Source: Flavobacteriales bacterium (GTDB lineage Bacteria; Bacteroidota; Bacteroidia; NS11-12g; UBA9320). From it: DNA of 64,000 nucleotides. A program made the translations under genes and the position numbers. Shown here piece after piece: positions 8,567-17,849 of the stretch. Each line of letters begins with the position of its first letter. The first letter of the stretch is position 1. The notes under the pieces are model-generated. The model ran no database searches. It was not told the DNA's origin and saw only the letters and a program-made list of their open reading frames with translations. The stretch lies in NCBI GenBank assembly GCA_020635395.1, contig JACJZV010000003.1:1-64000 (forward strand). Direction: 5' to 3'.

Positions 8567-9742
8567 TTATACTTGCAAAACCATTGCATTGGCTCCGCCG
8601 CCGCCATTGCATATTCCGGCAGCCCCTATTTTACCGCCCTTATGTTTTAAAGCATGAATAAGTGTAACCAAAATACGGGCTCCGCTTGCCCCTAATGGAT
8701 GACCCAAAGAAATAGCTCCGCCATTTACATTCACTTTGCTTTCATCTAATTTCAAAATGCGGTTGTTGGCAAGGCTTACCACGCTAAATGCTTCGTTTAT
8801 TTCAAATAAATCAACCGAATCTATGCTGCATCCTGCTCTGCCCAAAGCAATAGGCAATGCTTTTGAAGGTGCGGTTGTAAACCATTCAGGAGCCTGACCG
8901 GCATCGGCAAAACTTAATATTTTGGCCAACGGCTTTAAACCCAACGATTCCATTTTTGATTTACTCATCAACACCAATGCAGCCGCTCCATCATTCATTG
9001 TGCTTGAATTGGCGGCGGTAATGGTTCCATCTTTAATAAAAGCAGGTTTTAATGAAGGGATTTTATCAAAGAAAACATTTTTATATTCCTCATCTTCAGT
9101 AACCAAAAGAGGATCTCCTTTTCGTTGAGGCACTTCTACACCAACTATTTCTTCGTTAAAACGTCCGTTTTGCCAAGCATCAGCTGATTTTTTGTAAGAT
9201 TTTATGGCAAATTCATCTTGCTCTTCTCTGGTAATGTTCATCTCGGCTGCTGTGTTTTCCGCAGCATTACCCATCATATAGTCGTTGTAAACATCTTTTA
9301 AACCATCGTGCAATACGCCATCAATAATTTTTACATCACCAAATTTATATCCTTTTCGAGAGTTCATAAGATAATGTGGCACAAGACTCATGTTCTCCAT
9401 TCCTCCGGCTACCACACATTCATTGTGCCCCAACATGATGCTTTGAGCTGCCAACATTACTGACTTCATACCACTTGAGCATACCTTGTTTACGGTGGTG
9501 CAAGCCACTTCATAAGGCAAACCGGCAAAAATGGCTGCCTGTCTGGCAGGTGCCTGCCCTTCTCCGGCCTGTAACACATTGCCCATAAAAACTTCGTTCA
9601 CTTCATTGGGGTTAATACCGGCTTTTTCTAAGGCTCCTTTAATGGCGGTGGCTCCCAATTTTGTTGCAGGTATATCGCTAAAAACCCCATTAAAACTTCC
9701 CATTGGGGTTCGTACAGCAGATACTATATATACTTCGTTCAT
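8567..9742 (-). CDS. Acetyl-CoA C-acetyltransferase (thiolase)
   Basis: Thiolase condensing two acetyl-CoA to acetoacetyl-CoA, or the reverse in beta-oxidation. It is 391 aa, the family length. The catalytic nucleophile is the Cys in TTVNKVCSSGMKSV near residue 88. The other active-site elements are NEAFSVV near 317, GGAISLGHPLGASGAR near 342 with the catalytic His, and the second Cys in GICNGGGGANAM near the end. The start motif VSAVRTPMGSFNG is typical of biosynthetic-type thiolases. Direction of use cannot be read from sequence; etfA nearby would fit fatty-acid oxidation but is not linked. Confidence 0.94.
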   Translation of the reverse strand: MNEVYIVSAVRTPMGSFNGVFSDIPATKLGATAIKGALEKAGINPNEVNEVFMGNVLQAGEGQAPARQAAIFAGLPYEVACTTVNKVCSSGMKSVMLAAQSIMLGHNECVVAGGMENMSLVPHYLMNSRKGYKFGDVKIIDGVLHDGLKDVYNDYMMGNAAENTAAEMNITREEQDEFAIKSYKKSADAWQNGRFNEEIVGVEVPQRKGDPLLVTEDEEYKNVFFDKIPSLKPAFIKDGTITAANSSTMNDGAAALVLMSKSKMESLGLKPLAKILSFADAGQAPEWFTTAPSKALPIALGRAGCSIDSVDLFEINEAFSVVSLANNRILKLDESKVNVNGGAISLGHPLGASGARILVTLIHALKHKGGKIGAAGICNGGGGANAMVLQV

Positions 9743-9880
9743 TTTTTAAATTTAAGCGGCGAAAATAGTTTTTATTGCCGACTTAACTTTGTGCGATTTG
9801 TTCTAAAGGGTGTTAAAAACTTTTTGGGTATGAGAATTTAAAGCCTCAAAAAGCATGTACTTTTGATTCTATATTATCGT

Positions 9881-10696
9881 ATGTCGAAATATCAAGATTA
9901 CATTTTAGGAACAGATGCCGACGAACTTTTCAGGTTGGGTTTGCAGCATCAGGTATGGGCAAAAGAGGTTCAAGAAGCCTATAGCAAAGCTGGCTTTCGT
10001 TCGGGGCAAACACTTTTAGATTTGGGCTGTGGCCCAGGGTTTTGCACCAAAGAAATGGCTTTTATTGTTGGCAAATTGGGCAGGGTTGTGGCAGTTGATA
10101 AGTCGGCTGAATATTTAAAATTTGTTGACAAAATTGCTCAGCAGTATGGGTTGAATATTGAAACGATTCATTCCGATTTCAATGAACTTCAACTGACCGA
10201 AAATAGTATCGACGGCATTTTTTGCCGATGGGCAATGGCTTGGATAAACAATATTCCGGAAGTTTTGACCAAACTAAAACCAAGTTTGAAGTTGGGAGCT
10301 ACGCTTGTTTTTCATGAATATTTTCAATGGGATACCCACCAAATGGTGCCATCATTGCCTGGTTTGGCCAAAGGCATTGCTGCCGCTTTAAAAAGTTTTA
10401 AAAGTGAAACCGGAGAAATAGATGCCGGAAAACTCCTGCCAAAAATGCTGATGGATTTGAATTTTGAAATTGTTTCCATCAAACTGATGCCCAAAATAGG
10501 CCGCCCAGGTGATTTGGTTTGGCAATGGCCCGTTTCGTTTTATAAAATCTATTTTCCAAAATTAGTGGCTGCCGGTCTTTTGTTGGAAGATGAAATGAGA
10601 GCTGTGCTGCGTGATATTGAAATTTTAGAAAATACGCCAGAAACACTTTTGTGCTGCCCGCTCATGACCGAAATAATTGCCCGAAAAATCGACTAA
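9881..10696 (+). CDS. Class I SAM-dependent methyltransferase
   Basis: About 271 aa from the ATG at 9881; an open frame extends six codons further to a TTG at 9863, which I do not favour. The Rossmann-type SAM-binding motif I is LLDLGCGPGFCTKEMA near residue 45, followed by VVAVDKSAEYL (motif II acidic end) and IFCRWAMAWINNIPEVL (motif IV/V region). The overall pattern resembles the UbiE/Coq5 and Methyltransf_11 group. The substrate cannot be told from sequence. The gene is divergent from the thiolase gene and 29 bases upstream of comB on the same strand, so the pair may be one operon. Confidence 0.85.
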   Translation: MSKYQDYILGTDADELFRLGLQHQVWAKEVQEAYSKAGFRSGQTLLDLGCGPGFCTKEMAFIVGKLGRVVAVDKSAEYLKFVDKIAQQYGLNIETIHSDFNELQLTENSIDGIFCRWAMAWINNIPEVLTKLKPSLKLGATLVFHEYFQWDTHQMVPSLPGLAKGIAAALKSFKSETGEIDAGKLLPKMLMDLNFEIVSIKLMPKIGRPGDLVWQWPVSFYKIYFPKLVAAGLLLEDEMRAVLRDIEILENTPETLLCCPLMTEIIARKID

Positions 10697-10725
10697 AAGC
10701 CATTTGATTTTAGCAATATTGCACT

Positions 10726-11433
10726 ATGCAAAGAAACATCGACATTATTTTATCACCACTACTACAGCCTCTTTTTGATATGAAAAATAAGACCGTGGTG
10801 GTGATTGATGTATTGCGTGCTACATCCACCATTTGTGCGGCTCTGAATAATGGAGCAACTTCGGTTATTCCGGTAGTTTCGGTGGATGAGGCTTTGCAAT
10901 TTGATAAAGATATTTTTTTGATTGCGGGCGAAAGAAACGGACAAAAAGCCGAAGGTTTTGATTTTGGAAACTCACCATCAGAATACGCCCGAGAAATGGT
11001 GCTTGGAAAAGAAGTTGTGCTAACCACCACCAACGGCACCAAATGTATTCATGCATCGATGGATGCCTCTGAAATATTGGTGGGCTCATTTTATAATCTA
11101 TCTGCCACTGCTGAATACTTAAAAAAGTGCGATAGTGATGTACTCCTATTTTGCTCTGGTTGGAAAAATGCCGTAAATATTGAAGACACCCTTTTTGCCG
11201 GCTATTTGGTAAGCATGTTAAAAAGTCATTTTAGCTATGATTCCGATGTAGTTGAAATTGCCCTCGACATGGTAAAAAATTCAAAAACGAACCTATTGCA
11301 CTATTTGTCGAAAGCCAGTCATGCCAAGCGTTTTGACCGATTAGGTTTTGGTGATAATACGGAACTTTGTATGCGGTTTGACGAGCATCCGGTGGTAGTA
11401 AAATATCAAGATGGTAAATTGAAAATAACCTAA
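10726..11433 (+). CDS. comB: 2-phosphosulfolactate phosphatase family protein (ComB)
   Basis: A 235-aa match to the ComB family, Mg-dependent phosphatases that in methanogens make sulfolactate for coenzyme M. Visible motifs are VVIDVLRATSTICAAL near residue 24 with the conserved Asp-Val-Leu-Arg-Ala-Thr, then AGERNGQKAEGFDFGNSPSE near 65 and VVLTTTNGTKCIH near 90. Coenzyme M is not expected in Bacteroidota. The enzyme there may act in sulfolactate or sulfonolipid-related metabolism, which is inference. The last 4 bases overlap the convergent gene that follows. Confidence 0.9.
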   Translation: MQRNIDIILSPLLQPLFDMKNKTVVVIDVLRATSTICAALNNGATSVIPVVSVDEALQFDKDIFLIAGERNGQKAEGFDFGNSPSEYAREMVLGKEVVLTTTNGTKCIHASMDASEILVGSFYNLSATAEYLKKCDSDVLLFCSGWKNAVNIEDTLFAGYLVSMLKSHFSYDSDVVEIALDMVKNSKTNLLHYLSKASHAKRFDRLGFGDNTELCMRFDEHPVVVKYQDGKLKIT

Positions 11434-13934
11434 TACCTCCATAGCCAACTTCCCAAATCTAAAAAATCGAAACCAAATTTTACCCTCTGAGTTATTCCTG
11501 TCTCGGTATTTAGGCCATTTACATAATATACCCCAAATCGAAACATCTGCTGCCCTAATCTAAACGGACGCTCCAAGCCTACAATTAATTCGGTATTCAA
11601 CAAATTCACTTCTTCCAAATAAAGAATGTTTGTGCCAATTGCTGTTTGAATTTTTGTTTTTTTCAATATAGGAACCTTATTGAGCAATGCACCATTAAAA
11701 TGGTGCATCATACCCATCAAAATATAGGCTTTAGACGTGTTATAGCCAGTATCTACAATGGTTTGAGCGGTTTTTAGCGGGTTTGAAAATGAGAATCTAT
11801 CAGAACCTCTAAAGTATTTTAAATTAGAAATTCGCACTGCATTGTTATTCAAAAACCTACCTGCTTGGCCATAAGCCATAGTTTGTCCAACTTTAAATAA
11901 TTTAAAATTATACCCGCTTTGAGCCTCTATAAAATCGTAATTTACATCGCTTCCTAACATTGGTTTTATCCCTTTTTCATAATGAAGATTTACAATTGGA
12001 TATTTTGAGCCTTTGATGATTTTTTCATGGGGCAACATTTCATACCGCTGTCTAAAAGTAATTCGGGTATTTATGTCGAGCACCATTTCTTGAAAAGGTT
12101 CAAAATCTTGTGGTTTTGAAACATTTGGAAAATACTTTTTCCATTCATCAAAAACCTCGCCCTTGTATGGACTAAATGTGTTGTAATCCAAATAAATACG
12201 CGAAAAAATACCGTTTATCCACTCCCGCTCATAGCCAATGCCGTAGCCATTGTTTTGGGCATAGTTTCTGGGGCTAAGATACTCCTTTATACTGGTGCTG
12301 GTGTTTACCATAGTATATTGGTTGGCATAATAAAGTCTAACTCTCGAAAACGTTTTTGGGTCGTATAAATATCGGGTTCCAATGCTTCCTTTTACTGTTT
12401 TATTCGTAAGCCCATAGCTGATACCACCACTTAATTCTATCTGTTTGGCATTTTTCCAATTTTTGGTAAACGACCCTGAAACCTCCGGTCGCCAGCCATC
12501 CACATAATTAATCGACAGCAATGCCCCTGTAATTGGAGAAATATACCATCGAGTACCTTTTTGACTGTTTCTATGCACAATGCCGTAAATCAAAAAATCC
12601 CAGATATTCAAATCATTTATGGTGCTGTCTTTTTTTAGTAAATACTCCATGCTATTGTGATATTGCACAATGCTATCCTGCGTATGCACAAAGTTTTGCT
12701 CAAGAGGTTTGAGACCTATCGGTCGTATGCTATCCCAATAATTTGAACTCATATCCATGCTTTCCTCCTCAAAAACGACCTCCCCTTCATTCATAAATCG
12801 GGCAGATATTTTTGTATCAAAATCATAATCAGAATAGGTGGCATACGTGTGGCCGTAGTTGGCTTTTGTTTTACTGGTGTGGCTCTCGTAGTAAAACTCT
12901 TGTCGGGTAATAATCAATTGATTATCCTTTGTAAAATCGTAGTCTTGTATAACCCTAAAATTATTGAAATACATCAACGCGGTTGGGTTAATTTCCAGTT
13001 CAACAGATTTTAAGGTTTTTGTTGTTTTCGATATATAAATAACTCCAGTAAATAAGGCGGCATCTTTATTTTTGGGTGTAACCCTTATTTTTCCAATAAA
13101 ATCACCCGAAACATCGTAAAACGTTTCTACTTGTTTAAATCGATAAACCGAAAAAGCATTGTCGCTTATGGGAGAGGTAATGGGCATTTGACTCAACACG
13201 GGCAACTGCATCAAATTTTGGAGAAAATCAAAGTTTCCTTCCGAAATTCTGGTAAAGAATAAATCGTTACTTTCTGTTTTGCGGGCAGCAGTAGGGTCTT
13301 TCTCCCCCATCGAAAAACCAAAGGCTACTGATTTTGAGCCATCGTAGATACGTTGGTTTTCTGAAAAATTTCTATATGCCTTTTTTACCTCTTTTGTTCG
13401 ATTGTATGCTTTATAAATATCGGAGTATGATTCAATAAAATTGACCTTTTCTCGTGTGGTTAAATCCGGGTTTGTGCTGTCAGATTTTTTTAAGTCTTCG
13501 TTTTCGAGTGAAACTTTTAAATACAACCTGCATTTGAACATTTCTTCTCTATTTAGACTGTCCTTTTTGGCAATTACCGAGCGTAAAAGCCCATAAGCCG
13601 GGTCTTCTGAGTTGGCGTCAATGGTTGTGGTGGAAAGTAAATTTTGCGACTCCACCATGCTAAAATTTAGATATTCAATATTACCTGAAACGGTAATGGT
13701 TCTTTCGATGGATTCCATACCAATAAATTCGCACAAAACCGTATAGTTTCCGGCTTCCAATTGCAAAAAGTATTCTCCTTTTCCGTTGGTGGCCACGCCG
13801 TATGTTGTGCCTTTAATATGCACCGCCGCTCCTGGCAATGGTTGATCATCAAAGGTAACTTTACCCGATATTTGGTAGGCTTTTAGCTGACCAGCAAGCA
13901 AGCCCAAAAGAAGAACGAGTATATTTTTTTTCAT
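11430..13934 (-). CDS. DUF5686 outer-membrane protein with carboxypeptidase-D regulatory-like domain
   Basis: About 834 aa, starting at the ATG before KKNILVLLLG at 13934; the frame runs 19 codons further upstream but those precede the signal peptide. After the signal (about 1-20) comes a CarboxypepD_reg-like beta-sandwich (about 22-100: ISGKVTFDDQPLPGAAV, VATNGKGEYFLQLEAGNYTV). A long DUF5686 region then contains YNRTKEVKKAYRNFSEN. The C-terminal half has alternating aromatic and polar strands (VNLHYEKGIKPMLGSD, GQAGRFLNNNAVRISN) and ends FDFLDLGSWLWRY, as expected of an outer-membrane beta-barrel ending in aromatics. The family is common in Bacteroidota and its exact role is unknown. Confidence 0.87.
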   Translation of the reverse strand: MKKNILVLLLGLLAGQLKAYQISGKVTFDDQPLPGAAVHIKGTTYGVATNGKGEYFLQLEAGNYTVLCEFIGMESIERTITVSGNIEYLNFSMVESQNLLSTTTIDANSEDPAYGLLRSVIAKKDSLNREEMFKCRLYLKVSLENEDLKKSDSTNPDLTTREKVNFIESYSDIYKAYNRTKEVKKAYRNFSENQRIYDGSKSVAFGFSMGEKDPTAARKTESNDLFFTRISEGNFDFLQNLMQLPVLSQMPITSPISDNAFSVYRFKQVETFYDVSGDFIGKIRVTPKNKDAALFTGVIYISKTTKTLKSVELEINPTALMYFNNFRVIQDYDFTKDNQLIITRQEFYYESHTSKTKANYGHTYATYSDYDFDTKISARFMNEGEVVFEEESMDMSSNYWDSIRPIGLKPLEQNFVHTQDSIVQYHNSMEYLLKKDSTINDLNIWDFLIYGIVHRNSQKGTRWYISPITGALLSINYVDGWRPEVSGSFTKNWKNAKQIELSGGISYGLTNKTVKGSIGTRYLYDPKTFSRVRLYYANQYTMVNTSTSIKEYLSPRNYAQNNGYGIGYEREWINGIFSRIYLDYNTFSPYKGEVFDEWKKYFPNVSKPQDFEPFQEMVLDINTRITFRQRYEMLPHEKIIKGSKYPIVNLHYEKGIKPMLGSDVNYDFIEAQSGYNFKLFKVGQTMAYGQAGRFLNNNAVRISNLKYFRGSDRFSFSNPLKTAQTIVDTGYNTSKAYILMGMMHHFNGALLNKVPILKKTKIQTAIGTNILYLEEVNLLNTELIVGLERPFRLGQQMFRFGVYYVNGLNTETGITQRVKFGFDFLDLGSWLWRY

Positions 13935-14021
13935 ACATCCAACACTTTTGTCATTGATACGGGCAAGATGAAAAATAGTTTCACAATCCAAATTTCTTAT
14001 TCGACAAGAAAGTGAATTATA

Positions 14022-15410
14022 TTAGACAAAAGTATGTTCCTCGCCTCTGGCCGGTATTTCTATTTGTGTAAAATGAGGTTGTAAAACGGTTTTAAATGTG
14101 GCTAAAGAGTCTTTATCTCCATGGGCTAAAAAAACTTTTTTTAGATTTTGAGAACCGGATAAAACATTCTGAAAATATTGGGTTAAACCAATTTGATCGG
14201 GATGTGCAGAAAAAACATCCGTCGATTCGATTTTGGCATATACATCCCGTATTTTGTTGTTGGCTTTTACCGTTTTTTTGCCCGCCAAAAGCTCGGCTCC
14301 CAAAGTTCCCTCAGTACAATATCCGGCTATTAAAATTGTACACATAGGGTTTTGAAGATTATCGGCAATATGCTTTTGAATGCGGCCTCCATCTAACATA
14401 CCCGATGATGAAACAATGATGCTGGGCTTGTAGTGTCGATTCATTATTTCTTCATCTTCCTTGTCCTCTACAATCAATAGGTCTTTAAAACGAAATAAAT
14501 CACCATATTTTTGGGCAAAATCTTTGGCTTCTTCATTAAAATACTCCGCAAAATCCTCGTGAATATTTCCACTTGAAATACCCAAAGGACTATCCGTAAA
14601 TACCTGAATTGCGGGTAGTTTTGCCTCTCTAAAAATACGATTGAGGGTAAACAAGATGGCCTGTGTTCTACCAACGCTAAACGCTGGAATAATTAGTCTG
14701 CCCGGCTGTTCAATACATGTTTTTTTTATGTAATGAATCAAACAATCTTCCGGCGAACGTGGGTCTCTGTGCAGCCGAGAACCATAAGTTCCTTCCATAA
14801 TTAGGTAATTTAGGTTTATCATGGGTTGTGGTTTCATAATAATTTTAGCATCGTTCTTTCCAAGATCACCAGTAAATCCAACTCTAATTTCTTCCCCCTT
14901 TTCTACTATGCTAAAAACAATGCTGGAAGCTCCTAAAATATGACCAGCAGGCACCAACTCAACCCTCATATTTTCTCTGATAGAGAAGGGCTTATTAAAC
15001 TTTAAGGTAACCATACTTTGCACCACATCCATTACCTGTTTGTGGCCAAAAAGGCGTTTGGCTCCGGTTTTTTTATTCTTTTTTCCGGAAGTTCTTTTGG
15101 CCTCAATATTTGCCGAATCCATCAACAAAATATCCGACAATCTCCATGTGGGTTCCGTACACAAAATTTTGCCCTCATAGCCTCGGGCAAATAGCGTTGG
15201 CAAATTGCCAGAGTGGTCTATATGAGCATGGGTTAAAACCACTAAATCAATATCTTGTGGGTCGAACGGAAATTTGGCATTTTCTTCTCGTGCTACATCT
15301 TTTTCATAGTTTAATCCACAGTCTATCAATATGTTATAGCCATCTGTTAATGTCAGCAAATACATACTGCCCGTTACCTGTTGTGCCGCACCATAAAACG
15401 CTATTCTCAT
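14022..15410 (-). CDS. MBL-fold, beta-CASP metallo-hydrolase (RNA-processing-exonuclease-like)
   Basis: About 462 aa from the internal ATG (MRIAFYGAAQQ) at 15410; the extra seven codons upstream look non-coding. The metallo-beta-lactamase core has VVLTHAHIDHSGNLP near residue 55 (the HxHxDH zinc motif), VPAGHILGASS near 160 and GFTGDLG. The beta-CASP insertion has MEGTYGSR, IPAFSVGRTQAIL, SSSGMLDGGR and AGYCTEGTLG. The C-terminal RMMBL segment includes VFSAHPDQ and FLAHGD. Relatives cleave RNA (CPSF73/YSH1-like, archaeal and bacterial). The bacterial short forms are often annotated as exonucleases, without direct proof for this clade. Confidence 0.9.
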   Translation of the reverse strand: MRIAFYGAAQQVTGSMYLLTLTDGYNILIDCGLNYEKDVAREENAKFPFDPQDIDLVVLTHAHIDHSGNLPTLFARGYEGKILCTEPTWRLSDILLMDSANIEAKRTSGKKNKKTGAKRLFGHKQVMDVVQSMVTLKFNKPFSIRENMRVELVPAGHILGASSIVFSIVEKGEEIRVGFTGDLGKNDAKIIMKPQPMINLNYLIMEGTYGSRLHRDPRSPEDCLIHYIKKTCIEQPGRLIIPAFSVGRTQAILFTLNRIFREAKLPAIQVFTDSPLGISSGNIHEDFAEYFNEEAKDFAQKYGDLFRFKDLLIVEDKEDEEIMNRHYKPSIIVSSSGMLDGGRIQKHIADNLQNPMCTILIAGYCTEGTLGAELLAGKKTVKANNKIRDVYAKIESTDVFSAHPDQIGLTQYFQNVLSGSQNLKKVFLAHGDKDSLATFKTVLQPHFTQIEIPARGEEHTFV

Positions 15411-15632
15411 ACCAGCGGCAAAGGAACACAAATTTTAAAGATTTACGTTTTTAATTTGTTTGTGAGAAAAGTTGACTGCAAATTTTCTGGAATACTGAAA
15501 ATAACTTTATCCATGAATAAAATTTTCAATGCATTCCAATGAGGAGTAAAACAAAATGTATTTTTAATTTTATTTACCCGCTCCGCTTAAAAGAAGCAGG
15601 TGTCGTAATCCAAAATGTTAAGTCAATTAAAA

Positions 15633-17048
15633 TTAGTGTGTTAACACTACTTTCTTAAAGACGAGAGAATCGGTTTGGGGGCTGCTTATTTTTAACAAAT
15701 AAATACCCTCGTTTTGACCGGAAAGATTTATTGATATCTGAGCATCCATCATTTCATCAAAGGAGCTATTCATCACTTCATTTCCCAACATATCATATAC
15801 CTGAATGTTTGGAGACTTAAAAACCCCTTCTGGCAAATCCACAGTAAAGTATCCCGAAGATGGATTGGGGTAAACGTCCGTACGTTGGCTGTAGTCTATT
15901 GCAGGAATTTCGGCATATTGCCAATTATCAAGCAAGATTTTATACAATTGAAGAACTACCAACTCGGTGTAATTATTTTTCAAACTATCTTGATTTGATA
16001 AAACGGTAATATACACCTTTCTGCTGGTATCAACCAAATTAGAATTAATTTGCCCAAGCCACGTGCCTCCATGAGAAAATACCGTGTTTCCGAGGTAATT
16101 ATCCTTAAATATACCCAATCCATACCCCACCGAACGACCTGAAGAAATTGGTATAAAGTTAAGCATTTCATTATTTAATGTTTGGTTTGAAATAATTCTG
16201 CCCTCAAAAAGACTTCTCCAAAACTTAATATTGTCTGATGCTGTTGAAACAATGGCTCCAGCCGAGTTGGGAATACTGTTTATTGCATTCGGTAAAATAT
16301 CATTGTCGCTGTAATTTCCGATGTCGTCCAGATATCCATTTCCAGAAAGGTCAGACCAAAAGTGGGCATACGGTTTATCTACAGTTTCATAAGGCGGGTA
16401 AAATGTAGATTTGAGTTGCAATGGATCGATAATTTCTTTTCTGATTATTTTATAACAGGGTTCGCCCGATAGTTTTTCAATGAGCAAGCCAAGCACAAGA
16501 TAATTTGTATTGCAATAATCAAACTTCGAGCCTGCTGCAAAAACTGGTTCTCCAACATAATTTGTCAAAATTTCATCAATAGTCCAAATTTTTGTTAAAT
16601 CCTCACTTGCATCTTCCCAAAATGTAGAAGTCAAATAATAATTCAGCCCACTTGTATGATTCAGTAATTGCCTGATTTTAATGGATGTAGGGATATTGGC
16701 ATACGTTGAAATCCATTTTCCGATGGTATCATCAAGACTAAGCTCGTCACGCTCTACCATTTTAAGAATTGTGGCACTCACAAATGTCTTGGTGTTGCTA
16801 CCCACACCGATTAACATATTTGGATTTAGCGGCTCATTTTCAGAGGAAATACCAACGGCAGAAACCCACGGGTTTGCATTGTCAATGGTAACGGCAACTG
16901 ATAATCCTTTAAAACCATAAGATTTTTGCATACTCTCTAATTTATCCTGTAACAAAGTATTTAATTTTGGTGAAAGCTGGGCATAACTTTGAGAAGTTAA
17001 ACCTTGTAAAAATAAAACGATGAAAATAAACTTAGTAAAATGCTTCAT
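15633..17048 (-). CDS. Secreted serine hydrolase (class C beta-lactamase fold) with T9SS type A sorting domain
   Basis: About 471 aa from the ATG at 17048, directly before the signal peptide (hydrophobic to about residue 23, QSYA). The catalytic domain has all three motifs of the class C beta-lactamase / D-alanyl-D-alanine peptidase fold: Ser-x-x-Lys in GVGSNTKTF, Tyr-x-Asn in FDYCNTNYLV, and HGG in VFSHGGTWLGQ. A type A sorting domain closes the protein (VYPNPSSGYFTVDLPEG, IQVYDMLGNEVM, IYLLKIS). It is probably an exported esterase, peptidase or penicillin-recognising enzyme; the substrate is unknown. It is the last ordinary chromosomal gene before the cassette array. Confidence 0.88.
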   Translation of the reverse strand: MKHFTKFIFIVLFLQGLTSQSYAQLSPKLNTLLQDKLESMQKSYGFKGLSVAVTIDNANPWVSAVGISSENEPLNPNMLIGVGSNTKTFVSATILKMVERDELSLDDTIGKWISTYANIPTSIKIRQLLNHTSGLNYYLTSTFWEDASEDLTKIWTIDEILTNYVGEPVFAAGSKFDYCNTNYLVLGLLIEKLSGEPCYKIIRKEIIDPLQLKSTFYPPYETVDKPYAHFWSDLSGNGYLDDIGNYSDNDILPNAINSIPNSAGAIVSTASDNIKFWRSLFEGRIISNQTLNNEMLNFIPISSGRSVGYGLGIFKDNYLGNTVFSHGGTWLGQINSNLVDTSRKVYITVLSNQDSLKNNYTELVVLQLYKILLDNWQYAEIPAIDYSQRTDVYPNPSSGYFTVDLPEGVFKSPNIQVYDMLGNEVMNSSFDEMMDAQISINLSGQNEGIYLLKISSPQTDSLVFKKVVLTH

Positions 17049-17371
17049 GCTACAGATACGAAGGTAGGTTCGAAAGGTTACAAAGCCATTTAAAAAGTTT
17101 TTTTCGGGTTTCTTATTCACTCTAAAAATCTGTGTGGTTCAATGGTTCCTTTTAGCATTCAGCTTCCCCGTTACCCCACCCAAAAACAAAAACACTTTCA
17201 CATCTTTTTAAGAAGTCGGTAGATAAATACTTATGATGAAATCTAATACAAAGGGAATAATGGAATGCTGCAGGATGATGAGGTAAAAAGAGAATGCAAT
17301 TCTTTAGAATTTGGTGTGGCTCGTCGCTGATAACAAAAACAAAAAAAAAGATAAGGTCACGATGGCATCGG
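17049..17371. other. Intergenic region at left border of cassette array
   Basis: No gene supported. A short open frame on the minus strand here crosses into repeat sequence and has no initiation context. The segment from about 17345 (AAAAAAAAAGATAAGG) marks the transition into the repeated cassette-array DNA. Confidence 0.5.
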
Positions 17372-17475
17372 GACTTTATAAACACAGTGCTGGCATACAA
17401 ACAATCTGCCCGACTAAGTTTGCAGAGTTTGTTTAAATTTGTCCTCAGAGTTACTCAATTGAGTGACTCTGACGT
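17372..17475 (+). repeat. Array repeat R1, copy a, with 28-bp near-perfect palindrome
   Basis: About 104 bp nearly the same as 19342-19445: GACTTTATAA, ACAAACAA, CGACTAAGTTTGCAGAG, TTTGTTTAAATTTGTC, then the palindrome TCAGAGTTACTCAATT/GAGTGACTCTGA at 17445-17472. Related hairpins (TCAGAGTC ... GACTCTGA) recur at 54201, 58791 and 59717, each a short distance upstream of a small exported-protein gene. Confidence 0.9.
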
Positions 17476-17502
17476 TACATTGAGAGGAACGAAATTTTCG
17501 GT

Positions 17503-17533
17503 CATCAACGTCCCTTAGCAGGAGACGTTGATG
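17503..17533. repeat. CATCAACGTC/GACGTTGATG hairpin
   Basis: Inverted repeat CATCAACGTC-(loop)-GACGTTGATG. Variants with the same arms occur at 56735-56763 and 59464-59494 in the right half of the array. The position directly upstream of a start-less toxin-like frame suggests a cassette-boundary element; terminator function is possible but there is no T run. Confidence 0.75.
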
Positions 17534-17543
17534 GAGATAAAAA

Positions 17544-17849
17544 TTGATTTTGAACATTCATGACATTGAGGTAGTATTGAATCATGAAAGATATCATGGG
17601 GAAAACCATTGCGAATCTGAACCAAGTGGAAAAGATTCTGATGTCGAACATGGTGACGGAGGAATGGTTAATCATTTGAATGCGTTTTATTATTCAATTA
17701 CGAATGGCGATTCATGGTCTATAGTTTCAGAAAATTTTAGGAAGGATTATAATGAAAAAATAAAAAGTTGTACTTTGAACATAAACGATCCTGCAATTAG
17801 GCTAAAACAAGAACAAAGAACTAAAGGCTTGCTTTATGAAACAAAATAG
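17544..17849 (+). pseudogene. Start-less fragment resembling a displaced toxin C-terminal tip (HERYH motif)
   Basis: A 101-codon frame that has no ATG near its beginning. It is bounded on the left by an in-frame TAA at 17538 and opens only with TTG codons. The fragment has HERYHGENH near residue 14, which fits the HExxH zinc-metallopeptidase pattern, and then about 80 residues with no family I recognise, ending RLKQEQRTKGLLYETK. The last 14 bases overlap the next gene's start, the arrangement expected for a toxin tip and its immunity gene. I read it as a toxin tip cut off from its Rhs carrier; a decayed unrelated gene is the alternative. Confidence 0.5.

Noticed and set aside
17152..17400. 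Minus-strand frame of 82 codons at the left array border
   Set aside because: Crosses into repeat DNA, has no signal or domain, and no initiation context.
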